Source: Microbulbifer celer (GTDB taxonomy: Bacteria > Pseudomonadota > Gammaproteobacteria > Pseudomonadales > Cellvibrionaceae). From it: a DNA stretch of 64,000 bases. The notes beneath the pieces were generated by a model, which searched no databases, was not told the DNA's origin, and saw nothing but the letters and a program-made list of their open reading frames with translations. The position numbers and the translations under genes were made by a program. Positions 45,963 through 54,519 of this stretch are shown in pieces. Location of the stretch: positions 2,886,501 through 2,950,500 of the forward strand of contig NZ_CP087715.1 of the NCBI RefSeq assembly GCF_020991125.1, written 5' to 3'. The first letter of the stretch is position 1; each line of letters begins with the position of its first letter.

Positions 45963-46688
45963 ATGAGAGCGAGTATCTGGCTCGGCGCCGCCCTGCGCTA
46001 CGGCGGCCTGGGGCGGCACCCCCTACTGCGCGATACGGCGAACCCCGCGGTACGCCGGATGATTGTGAGCCACATTGCCTGGTCCCGGCCGCACAACTTC
46101 TGCTATTTCCGCATTCCCAAAGCAGCCAACTCCACCGTGATGCGCACACTGGCACACCACTGCGGCTACGATATCCACAATGATCCCGGTGGCAACGCGG
46201 CCAAAGACCGCTTCAAAGCCCTGCCGACCCCCGGGTCACTCGCGGGGGCATGTACATTTACCGTTGTACGCAACCCCTATAGCCGCATTGTTTCCGCCTG
46301 GCGCAGCAAGACAGCGGTTCCCCGGATGGTGAAGAAATACCGCCTGCACCCGGTGGGCAAACCGCAACGCGTGTATACACTGCTCGAGTTCCTGCAGCGC
46401 CTGGATGACGACCTGCTTATGGCCAACGCCCACTGGGTGCCGCAGCACGAACTGATCCCGCTGCCGATCGAATCCCTGAGCCATGTCGGCAGAGTCGAGA
46501 CACTGGAGACCGACCTGAGCCGTATCGTGGACGATATTTTCGGCTGCCCGCTCGAGCTGCATACGCGGCAATCGGATCGCCAGCGAGCGGACGACTATGT
46601 ACGCAGCCAGCTCGCGCCGGCCGAGCGTCAGCTGATCCAGCGGCTATACGCCCGCGACTTCGAACTCTTTTACCCGGACGCCGGCTGA
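45963..46688 (+). CDS. Sulfotransferase-family protein (Sulfotransfer_2 type)
   Basis: About 241 residues. The PAPS loop reads CYFRIPKAANSTVMRTLAH near residues 44-62, and the 3'-phosphate segment FTVVRNPYSRIVSAWRSK near 98-115. GAGGAA precedes the ATG. Divergent from the gene at 45083-45772 and followed 35 bp later by another sulfotransferase gene. Acceptor unknown; context suggests extracellular glycan. Confidence 0.87.
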   Translation: MRASIWLGAALRYGGLGRHPLLRDTANPAVRRMIVSHIAWSRPHNFCYFRIPKAANSTVMRTLAHHCGYDIHNDPGGNAAKDRFKALPTPGSLAGACTFTVVRNPYSRIVSAWRSKTAVPRMVKKYRLHPVGKPQRVYTLLEFLQRLDDDLLMANAHWVPQHELIPLPIESLSHVGRVETLETDLSRIVDDIFGCPLELHTRQSDRQRADDYVRSQLAPAERQLIQRLYARDFELFYPDAG

Positions 46689-46723
46689 TCCGGCCCGACC
46701 AAACTTCATATCGGGGTACGCAG

Positions 46724-47470
46724 ATGATGCCGAAGACCTTCTGTATCGGCCTGAGCAGAACGGGCACCACCACTTTCAATGCCGTAATGGCCGAACTGGG
46801 CTTTCTGAGCCGCCAGGGGCCGGGGAGTCTGGGGCTCAAGCTATATGAGCTTGGTCGCTTCGACGACATCTGTGCCATCATCGACAACTATGACAGTCTT
46901 TGCGATTTCCCCTACCCGCTACTGTACGAGCGCCTGGCCGAGCGTTACCCCGACAGCCGTTTTGTGCTTACGACCCGCCGCTCCGAGGATCAATGGCTAG
47001 AGAGCCTGCGCAAGCTCAACCTGCGCAATGGCCCGACCGAGGCGTTCCGGATCGCCTATGGGTGCTACGACGTCCATGGGAATGAAGACCGCCTGCGCGA
47101 TTTCTACCTCCAGCACAACGAGGCTGCACGGGAATTCTTCCGCGGTTCCGAGCGCTTTACCGAAGTGTGCTGGGAGCAGGGCGACGGCCTGAACAGGATT
47201 GGCGAACTGTTGGGTATCGATATATCCGGGGCCAGTGTGCCGGTGGCTAACGCCTCGGCCGACAAAAACTCGCGCAAGATCCTTGAGCGGCATTGCCGCA
47301 AGGGCCGCCTGGGCGCAGCCGCGCGCTATGCCCGCAGCGTAGAGGATACAGATGAGCTGCTGGCGATTATCAACCGGCGGCTGGACCGGGAACTGGGCCA
47401 GTTTCTCGCAGTAACCAAGCCCAAGGCCGCTTTGCGGCGCCTCAAATTGCGCGGCAAGCAGGGACGGTAA
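46724..47470 (+). CDS. Sulfotransferase-like P-loop protein
   Basis: About 248 residues. The loop TFCIGLSRTGTTTFNAVMAE near the N-terminus and RFVLTTRRSEDQWLESLRK near residue 70 match the Sulfotransfer_4-like group. The C-terminal part is rich in Arg/Lys. Two tandem ATGs at 46724. Probably co-transcribed with the preceding sulfotransferase gene. Substrate unknown. Confidence 0.8.
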   Translation: MMPKTFCIGLSRTGTTTFNAVMAELGFLSRQGPGSLGLKLYELGRFDDICAIIDNYDSLCDFPYPLLYERLAERYPDSRFVLTTRRSEDQWLESLRKLNLRNGPTEAFRIAYGCYDVHGNEDRLRDFYLQHNEAAREFFRGSERFTEVCWEQGDGLNRIGELLGIDISGASVPVANASADKNSRKILERHCRKGRLGAAARYARSVEDTDELLAIINRRLDRELGQFLAVTKPKAALRRLKLRGKQGR

Positions 47471-47565
47471 TCTGGGGACCCGGCAGGCGCGTCTGAGCGG
47501 CGCTGGGCTTTCGGCTAGCCCGACAGTTTATTGAGCACGTTGGCTGTGTTGTGTACCCAGCAACG

Positions 47566-47975
47566 CTACAGGGTAGCCACGAGTTGTGTGGGGGTTTTAA
47601 CCACGGCCGGGTTGTAGGTTATTACAACCTCTTCACCCTCTTCTACCGAAAGCGTACCAAGGGGATTTTGCGGCGCATTCTGTATTGTTAAAGTAGGAGC
47701 GACTCGCGTGTTAATGTCATCGTCTTGCGCCTGCAATCTACAGGGCCAATCCTCCATACCCGCATACTTTTTAACGGTCAAAAAGGTTTCACTTGCGGCC
47801 TGTTCCGGGCTTTCAACTTTTGAGGGAAAGTACTCTCTCTCGTCGGAAGTACCAGCCTTGCATGGTGATAAAAGTCATCGCCACCGAAATTTTTCAGCAG
47901 CCATTTATAAGTGGCGACCTGAAATTCAGTATCTTCTTCAGACAGAACAGGCTTACTTTTAAATATTCCAAACAT
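47566..47975 (-). pseudogene. Broken hypothetical gene (frameshifted, probably 3'-truncated)
   Basis: The first part reads MFGIFKSKPVLSEEDTEF ... YKWLLKNFGGDDFYHHARLV; the continuation SPEQAASETFLTVKKYAGME ... EEVVITYNPAVV ... LVATL is in another frame. One missing base near 47820 would join them. The sequence stops after LVATL, where relatives would be expected to continue (possibly into a metal-binding HExxH segment; this is recollection, not seen here). The N-terminal 147 bp are duplicated at 51116-51263. Function unknown. Confidence 0.55.
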
Positions 47976-47990
47976 GCTCACCCTTTTTGC
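47844..47990 (-). repeat. 147-bp direct duplication, copy 1
   Basis: Nearly identical (only a handful of mismatches) to 51116-51263 and in the same orientation, 3,272 bp apart. It covers the 5' end of the broken gene and its ribosome-binding region. The two copies bracket the DUF4440-like, second SelO and crystallin-J1-like genes. Confidence 0.85.
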
Positions 47991-48249
47991 TAAAACGCCT
48001 CACTCAATGGCGGCTTCTTATTCCGTTGCGGTCATGCTAGCCAAACCAGCAGTGCCTGCTCTCTTTTTTGGCGGTCTCACATAAGACGCGGATACTCCAG
48101 GTTCCGCTGTATCTGTACCGAGCCGCTTTGGTTCTTCACGCTCGCCAATCGATTAATTTACAAACAGATAGAGTTTGGGAGTTTTGATCACCGCGTCTCC
48201 GGTTGCTGTTTCCTTTACCCACTATTCTCAATAAGACTCTAGCCGCCAA

Positions 48250-48633
48250 TCAGCCTTCAAGCTCAAATGGCACCACCGCTGTTCCCTGGTGATACACCAT
48301 CTTCCAGGATTCACCTTCCAGCCGCCAGATCGAAGTTCGTCGAGAATATACAGGTGTGCCTGAGCCAGGCTTCTCGATACAGGCCTTGTACATGACTTGA
48401 ACGATCCCTTCTGAAAGAGCCCGAAATTCCCAGTCCTGAGTTGTTGCGGACCAGTCACGCTCACGGGGCAGATGCTCGAGGATCTCGGCGAGACCGGAAC
48501 AGGCGCCACTGGCACCAATTTCTTTAAAATTCTCGGACAGCAGCTCATTGAGCTTTGCCGGTGACCGCCTGACTTCGAACGTCAAAAGTGTCTTTTCCAG
48601 ATTTATTATTTTTTCTCTGAGCTCCATTGGCAT
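48250..48633 (-). CDS. DUF4440/SnoaL-like (NTF2-fold) protein
   Basis: About 127 residues of NTF2-like pattern: N-terminal helix LREKIINLEKTLLTFEVRRS, then LNELLSENFKEIGASG, and the strand set VYSRRTSIWRLEGESWKMVY. Such proteins bind or convert small molecules; no catalytic residues can be assigned. The 259 bp downstream (47991-48249) hold no visible gene. Lies within the segment bounded by the 147-bp duplication. Confidence 0.75.
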   Translation of the reverse strand: MPMELREKIINLEKTLLTFEVRRSPAKLNELLSENFKEIGASGACSGLAEILEHLPRERDWSATTQDWEFRALSEGIVQVMYKACIEKPGSGTPVYSRRTSIWRLEGESWKMVYHQGTAVVPFELEG

Positions 48634-48893
48634 TCACACTTTATCAGGTACATTTATTGGAATGGAACCATCTAGCCGACCACTATAACACTCCTACAGG
48701 ATCTATTGGGCAGCCCCGTACCCTGAGTGTTAGACTTTGGGTAACTCTCCCACCAACAATAGTTTGATGAAGAAAGTCGACGCTGCTCTTGAGGGCATGA
48801 AGTAGGCTCGCTTGTAGCGAGTTTTTCCCATAAGCCGTTTTGACTGAAACAACCGCTTAGCCATAGCACGCATAACCATAGGTTTTGACAACA

Positions 48894-50597
48894 ATGACTC
48901 AGCCATCCACATCGCCAGACAAAACCAAGGTGACCACCTTCGATGAATTTGTCCAGCAGGTAGATTACTCGTTGATGGATAGCTTAAATGCCGACCCAGA
49001 TGCCACAATGGATGGCGATGATCACCGCGCGCGCCAAGTATTCTCCGGACACTTCGTGCCGGTAACACCCACACCGATTGGACAGCCAGAATATGTCGCC
49101 CATAGTCGCAGTTTCTTTCATGAGCTTGGGCTCAGCGACGAACTTGCCCAGGACCCAAATTTTATCCAGCTATTCTCTGGAGATATCTCTGCAGCCCGTG
49201 CCCCCATGCGTAACTTCGGCTGGGCAACCGGTTATGCGCTGTCAATTTACGGTACTGAATATATCCAGCAATGTCCATTTGGTACCGGCAACGGGTATGG
49301 TGATGGGCGGGCCATCTCCGTGTTCGAAGGCGTATTTAACGGGCAGCGCTGGGAGATGCAGTTAAAAGGGGGTGGCCCAACCCCGTATTGCCGCGGAGCC
49401 GACGGGCGCGCGGTATTGCGCTCAAGCGTCCGTGAATTTCTCGCACAGGAATATATGCACGCTTTGGGTGTGCCGACCTCCCGCTCGCTAACCCTGTATG
49501 TGTCTAAAACGGACACCGTATCCCGCCCCTGGTATTCCGATCATTCCAACGCATTTGATCCCGACATTATCACCGAGAATCCGGTGGCAATATCAACACG
49601 CGTAGCCCCTTCGTTCCTGCGTGTTGGACAAATTGAATTATTTGCCCGCCGTGCTCGCAATAATGCGCATGACAATGCACTTGAAGAGCTGCGCATGATC
49701 GTTACGCATTTAATTGCCAGGGAATACCAAGACGAAATCGACCCCAGCCTCAATTTTGCAGATCAAGTGATTGAATTAGCGCGACTATTTCGCCAGCGCC
49801 TTACCGCCTTGGTCGCCAACTGGCTCCGTGTAGGTTATTGCCAGGGTAACTTTAACAGTGACAACTGCGCCGCTGGAGGTTTTACGCTGGATTATGGTCC
49901 ATTTGGTTTTTGTGAAGTTTTCGATCCCGAGTTCCAACCCTGGACCGGCGGCGGCCAGCATTTTTCATTCTTCAACCAGCCAACCGCCGCAGAGGCGAAC
50001 TTTCATATGTTCTGGACGGCCATCCGCCCACTGCTCGCGAACGACAATGAAGCGCTAGAACGGCTGGATCAAATACGCCGTGATTTCCAGGAAGTAATGC
50101 AAGACCAGCTGCATCACATGTGGGCAGCTAAGCTCGGTCTCGCCGAGTTCAACCTGGAGCTGTTTAAGGAACTGGTGACACTTATGAATCGCTCAGAGGT
50201 AGATTACACCATGTTCTTTCGTGAGCTATCCCATATACCTGAGGACATTACCGCATTGAAAAAGAGCTTCTATGCCAAAACATCCTCTGAGCTCGACGAA
50301 AAATGGCAGTCCTGGTTAAGCAGCTGGCGCGATCTAGTGTCGGCCGGTCATGACTTATCGACGGCAGCCGAAAAAATGAAACGTGTCAACCCGAAGTATG
50401 CGTGGCGTGAATGGCTGATCGTGCCAGCCTATCAACAGGCCGCGCAAGGTGATTACAGCCCGATCAAGGAGCTGCAGGAAGTCCTGAGCCACCCGTATGA
50501 TGAGCAATCAAAAGAAATCGAAGAGAAATACTACCGCTTAAGACCCAAAGAGTATTTCAATGCGGGGGGTGTATCACACTACAGCTGTTCATCTTGA
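48894..50597 (+). CDS. Second SelO-family protein adenylyltransferase (divergent, long form)
   Basis: About 567 residues, roughly 75 longer than the SelO at 10994-12475. Conserved: the [11 protein letters not shown] loop, [32 protein letters not shown] and the metal-binding LDYGPFGF. It also ends SCSS, with Cys three from the end as in canonical SelO. The ATG at 48894 is preferred to the TTG at 48885. Base composition is AT-richer than the first copy, and it sits in an accessory segment, so it is probably acquired rather than a recent duplicate. Its protein targets may differ. Confidence 0.92.
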   Translation: MTQPSTSPDKTKVTTFDEFVQQVDYSLMDSLNADPDATMDGDDHRARQVFSGHFVPVTPTPIGQPEYVAHSRSFFHELGLSDELAQDPNFIQLFSGDISAARAPMRNFGWATGYALSIYGTEYIQQCPFGTGNGYGDGRAISVFEGVFNGQRWEMQLKGGGPTPYCRGADGRAVLRSSVREFLAQEYMHALGVPTSRSLTLYVSKTDTVSRPWYSDHSNAFDPDIITENPVAISTRVAPSFLRVGQIELFARRARNNAHDNALEELRMIVTHLIAREYQDEIDPSLNFADQVIELARLFRQRLTALVANWLRVGYCQGNFNSDNCAAGGFTLDYGPFGFCEVFDPEFQPWTGGGQHFSFFNQPTAAEANFHMFWTAIRPLLANDNEALERLDQIRRDFQEVMQDQLHHMWAAKLGLAEFNLELFKELVTLMNRSEVDYTMFFRELSHIPEDITALKKSFYAKTSSELDEKWQSWLSSWRDLVSAGHDLSTAAEKMKRVNPKYAWREWLIVPAYQQAAQGDYSPIKELQEVLSHPYDEQSKEIEEKYYRLRPKEYFNAGGVSHYSCSS

Positions 50598-50678
50598 GCG
50601 CTGTATTGCTGATGCCGAGTTTTGAACACCCTCTGCGTTGCTGCCACAGCAGGCATCCGTTAAAGCGGCGGAAGATCA

Positions 50679-51025
50679 CTATTTCGATGGCCCATACTCA
50701 CGGATGACTTCAATCTTACCCACTATATTATTGTTAAGCTCATCCAGATCTTCGGCCGGAATCCACCACTCAGTATGGGCGGCTGCGCCGAGACACCTGA
50801 TGGGGTAACGGTCCATAAACTCTTTATTGACATAAAATCTGGTTACATACCCTTTGCCAAAGTCGGTAATGTTCCATTGGTGAGCGCTATCGCGTATTCT
50901 TCATTGGTTACCGGGTAGAAGATTGGCTGCTCTGGCAGTCTTGGGGGCCACGCTTTGTAGCTGGACTCTTTTACCAGATCCAGTTCTTTCTGGCCTACTG
51001 GCCGGTAGCAAACGACTGCTTTCAT
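50679..51025 (-). pseudogene. ADP-ribosylation/crystallin-J1-annotated small protein, frameshifted
   Basis: Starts MKAVVCYRPVGQKELDLVKE ... LPEQPIFYPVTNEEYAIALT and should continue WNITDFGKGYVTRFYVNKEF ... WWIPAEDLDELNNNIVGKIE, but the second part is in another frame. One base is missing near 50875, just after ALT. Joined, it gives about 115 residues, the size of a small family usually labelled ADP-ribosylation/crystallin J1. It may be a true loss or a sequencing error. Function unknown. Confidence 0.65.
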
Positions 51026-51115
51026 GGTGTCTACTTTTTTGTGTGTAACTCTGGCATCTAGAGGATGCGGCCGATACAAAACACTATTATGTCAAGACTT
51101 GACCCCTTATGTTCA

Positions 51116-51263
51116 CGGAAGTACCAGCCTTGCATGGTGATAAAAGTCATCGCCACCGAAATTTTTCAGCAGTCATTTATAAGTGGCGACCTGAAATTCA
51201 ATATATTCTTCAGACAGAACAGGCTTACTTTTAAATATTCCAAACATGCGCACCCTTTTTTGC
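51116..51263 (-). repeat. 147-bp direct duplication, copy 2 (decayed coding fragment)
   Basis: Second copy of the gene fragment at 47844-47990. Here the tryptophan codon of YKWLL is TGA and the frame ends after LVLP, so it cannot encode the protein. Confidence 0.85.
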
Positions 51264-51395
51264 CAACAACCCCTGACGCTATCGCAGCTAACGATACACT
51301 TCCCGGATAACCTGGAAAAACACATCGGCCTATGAGGCTATTTGGCTGACACAGAATCTTGAACACCCTCCTTTCCTTTTTTATACGCTTTCTGC

Positions 51396-53138
51396 TCAAT
51401 TCAATCTCCCCCAAATATCTTGAAAACTTGGGCCATCTGATTTCGGAGGATATATTGGCTTATCAACTTGTATTGTCATTGGTATTGGAAAGTCAACGCC
51501 AACTAATGCTACTTCACCCTGTTTTAAATTTGGCAAGAAGGATGCTGCTGAACGGTCTATTTCTCCACACGCTCTCTCAACAACTTCTCTATCTCTATCA
51601 TTTGTTAACCTATGAACCAATAAAGTACCCATTTGACTAAGTACCCCCTCCGTTATATCCCGAGGCCTTTGAGTGCTTAGACATATATTCAAACCGTACT
51701 TTCGGCCTTCCTTCGCTATCATTTCAAAAGCGTCAAGTTTTGTAGAGTGATCTTCTGCACCCACTCTTTTTCCGAGAAAGTTATGCGCCTCATCAACTAT
51801 AGTTAATATAGGTTTTCTTATGAACAGCTCATTCCGTGCAAGCGTTAGCAGTTTTCTCCCTATTACATTGGCTAACATTTCTCTTGCATAAAACTGATAA
51901 CTAACATCGCTTAAGCACAGTCTTAATACTTTTTTATTCCCTTTTAAAAAAGCATCTAGTATCTCCCCTAAACTCTCAGCATTGGGTTCTGGATTGAATA
52001 CAGACTTAAGCGACTCCGAGTGAGTAACTGCCAAAACCCTGGTAAACAGTGAAGAACAGAAGGCAACACTTCCATCTTCTCCGCCCCACTTCTTTCCTGT
52101 TTTATTATAATCCTCTGGATAGCAACACTCTTGATGAATTTGCTTGTTTAGCATTCCAATATCAAATGGTTGCGCTGGATTATCAACCAGCTTGGCATTG
52201 TTATTTCTATTCAAAGCCCTCCGATAATCCTCTTTAGATTGATCAATCTTCTTTATATAGCCATCTGGAAATATATCAGGGTTGAGCTTAACTAAACGTA
52301 AGCTCTTAATTGCTTCCCTTAGTTTTGGCCCCTGTACTTTTCCTGCTGGGTCAAACATAGCAATAAAGTCGGATTCAACAAAATCAGTAGAAGGGATGCA
52401 AAACTCTGTAGATTCTTTATGTACATGAAGAGGGGAGCTGATATGGAAGTGGGCTGTGTATGTGCTATTCAGCGTACGATATTCACTAGTTGCATCAATA
52501 ACAATAATTTTAGAGTTGTTATGTTTTGCACATTCTTCAATTATTTTTGCTGTAGTCCAGCTCTTTCCACCACCAGTAGATCCTAGAATAGCGCAATGGC
52601 GTCCAAAGAGTTTTTCCGGGGTTACACGTATTTTGTTTCCAGTTTCTCCGGTAACCTCACCAATTTCCAGTGTTACCTTAGTGCTTCCTGAATCTGTTAC
52701 ACCGCTAATCATAAGCTCAGGCAAGGCAGATATTAGTTCAGTCGGAGCAGAAAATACCCGATCCCCAAGTCTAGGGTAAGAAATGATACCTGCTTGAATT
52801 TTTAACTGTTCAATATTAATTGAACCTAATAACTGTACGAATCCAATAGCATCAAGCTTGGTAGAGCCTTCAAAATCTTGCGACAATTCTGTTCGATCTC
52901 TATCAGGTAGTCTCACTTCTGTTAAGCGGCCCAGCAAAATCGATTGTTGCCCCTCAATTAAAAGAAGTTCACCCACTTCTCCACGCCCGTATCTACTTCC
53001 ATCAACATAACTACCGCTCACATCACCTGAATGAGCTAGATTTATTTTAATGCCTTGTGCTGATACTGACGAAACAACACCGACTTTAAGTCGATTGCTT
53101 AGAATTCCGTTCTCTGTAAATAGTAAATTTAAGTCCAT
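51396..53138 (-). CDS. HerA-type ATPase of a SIR2-HerA anti-phage system
   Basis: About 580 residues. An N-terminal HAS-barrel-like domain (to about 100) is followed by a HerA/FtsK-type motor: Walker A AILGSTGGGKSWTTAKII near 183-195, Walker B LTIVDEAHNFLG near 445, and the C-terminal GLNICLSTQRPRDITEGVLS. HerA forms hexameric rings that in known Sir2-HerA (Nezha-type) systems assemble with the SIR2 effector. It starts 1 nt after the upstream SIR2 gene's stop, so the pair is one translational unit. AT-rich compared with the core genes. Confidence 0.93.
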   Translation of the reverse strand: MDLNLLFTENGILSNRLKVGVVSSVSAQGIKINLAHSGDVSGSYVDGSRYGRGEVGELLLIEGQQSILLGRLTEVRLPDRDRTELSQDFEGSTKLDAIGFVQLLGSINIEQLKIQAGIISYPRLGDRVFSAPTELISALPELMISGVTDSGSTKVTLEIGEVTGETGNKIRVTPEKLFGRHCAILGSTGGGKSWTTAKIIEECAKHNNSKIIVIDATSEYRTLNSTYTAHFHISSPLHVHKESTEFCIPSTDFVESDFIAMFDPAGKVQGPKLREAIKSLRLVKLNPDIFPDGYIKKIDQSKEDYRRALNRNNNAKLVDNPAQPFDIGMLNKQIHQECCYPEDYNKTGKKWGGEDGSVAFCSSLFTRVLAVTHSESLKSVFNPEPNAESLGEILDAFLKGNKKVLRLCLSDVSYQFYAREMLANVIGRKLLTLARNELFIRKPILTIVDEAHNFLGKRVGAEDHSTKLDAFEMIAKEGRKYGLNICLSTQRPRDITEGVLSQMGTLLVHRLTNDRDREVVERACGEIDRSAASFLPNLKQGEVALVGVDFPIPMTIQVDKPIYPPKSDGPSFQDIWGRLN

Positions 53139-53139
53139 T

Positions 53140-54402
53140 TTATCTTCCAGCCGCCTTAACAGCTTTTGCTAACTGATCAGCAGGAGTAAGGGCTCTTAAG
53201 TGAGGAATAATTGATACAAATTCTGAAAAGCTACCATTAATAAAATGTATGTCATAACCTTGAGAGGCTAATTCAGATAGCTCTTCCCAGTAAGGACTGG
53301 TTTCCTTAGTCGAATTCTTGATATTAGAGGCTGCTTTATAATCAGCAATAATTAATTTAAGACTCGGGTTTGATTTTATTGACGATATTATAGGCTCAGA
53401 AAGGTGATCATCATTAAAACCAAATCCAGCCATAATTAAACACGAATTAGGCTGTCTTAATGATTCTAAAAATCTTGATAGGAGTTCAAGGTGGGGCTGT
53501 ATGAAAGCTTGCTGGTACTTTCCTTTCGCAGGGTAAATTAATACCGCATTTTCTGGCGCCGGTGAATTCGTTTCAAATACACTACTTTCTCTTCTTTCCC
53601 AGCTAACAGAGCCATGTAGTTTGTACAGCTGTACTACTCCTTCCACAAACTCATGGTTATCACTTTCCCTTCTCACGACATCGTAGTTAAAATATTTTCC
53701 ATCAAATTTTCGATTACGAGTATAAGAAAAACCGTCAACTATCATCATCCCAAGATCTGACGCGGCAGTTTCAAAACACATATCATAGTTTGTAGTGAAT
53801 ACTTTTAGTCGTGGATCGCGCACTCTTCTTCTTGCTAACTTTTGCAAAAGACTTTGATAGCAAGATATATCACTTTGCTCTGTGTTTATAAATGATGAAC
53901 ATTCATGTAATATCGTGTTTTTTACTTTATTTAGGAAACTATCAACTTCTTCATCTTCATTAAATAAAAGATAGGCATCACATTGTGATAAGAAATATTC
54001 AATATTGGGGTGTTCTAATTCTGTATATTTTACTTTGTCTAATGTTGATGACGCTTCCGTTGTGAGCACACCAAAGCCTTCATCTGATTTTTCAGCATTG
54101 GGATATTTAAGCATCGACTTTTTCCAAAGATCCCACATGCTAGGACCATTGACCTCAGCAAGAGAGGTTCCACTACCCGCAAAGAAAGATAGATTAGGCA
54201 ATTGCAGTGATTTTAATAAAACATCGTTTATATGCTGCTTATTTTTCTCGAGTTCACCTTTTTCCTCTTCATTTAAAGCCCTTGCTTCTGGCTCTTGAAG
54301 AAGGGCTTTAAATGACTCCTCGCATAGTGAATCCCACTTATCACTTCGTGGCTTTAGATAAGCAAGCATTCCCTCAATATTTGGCACTTCCTGATTGTTC
54401 AT
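53140..54402 (-). CDS. SIR2-domain NADase-type defence effector
   Basis: About 420 residues. SIR2-fold motifs: NLSFFAGSGTSLAEV near residue 70 (NAD-binding loop), FTTNYDMCFETA near 200, and LYKLHGSVSWERR near 262 with the catalytic histidine. No zinc-binding cysteine pairs, as in defence SIR2 proteins rather than deacetylases. In characterised SIR2-HerA systems the effector depletes NAD+ (and may cut nucleic acid) after infection. Immediately upstream of and coupled to herA; the start lies 15 bp past a candidate attC end. Confidence 0.92.
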   Translation of the reverse strand: MNNQEVPNIEGMLAYLKPRSDKWDSLCEESFKALLQEPEARALNEEEKGELEKNKQHINDVLLKSLQLPNLSFFAGSGTSLAEVNGPSMWDLWKKSMLKYPNAEKSDEGFGVLTTEASSTLDKVKYTELEHPNIEYFLSQCDAYLLFNEDEEVDSFLNKVKNTILHECSSFINTEQSDISCYQSLLQKLARRRVRDPRLKVFTTNYDMCFETAASDLGMMIVDGFSYTRNRKFDGKYFNYDVVRRESDNHEFVEGVVQLYKLHGSVSWERRESSVFETNSPAPENAVLIYPAKGKYQQAFIQPHLELLSRFLESLRQPNSCLIMAGFGFNDDHLSEPIISSIKSNPSLKLIIADYKAASNIKNSTKETSPYWEELSELASQGYDIHFINGSFSEFVSIIPHLRALTPADQLAKAVKAAGR

Positions 54403-54417
54403 AATATATCCATAATA

Positions 54418-54519
54418 ATTTAACGGATTTAGTTAGTTTCATTGAGTGTATAGCACCGAGCTCTGCGGCAAATTTGAAGCGCAGCGTAAAATTTGTACGG
54501 GAGCAGCTCCTTGTTAGGT
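54418..54519 (-). other. Candidate integron attC site downstream of the HEPN-like gene
   Basis: On the minus strand, directly after the gene's stop codon, ACCTAAC fits the R'' box RYYYAAC and is followed by AAGGAGCTGC. A GTTAAAT matching R' (GTTRRRY) ends at 54418, 16 bp before the SIR2 start. Internal complementarity (GAGCTGC with GCAGAGCTC) is imperfect, and an alternative R' near GTGCTAT would give a shorter, decayed site. Boxes match; folding is not verified. Confidence 0.4.
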
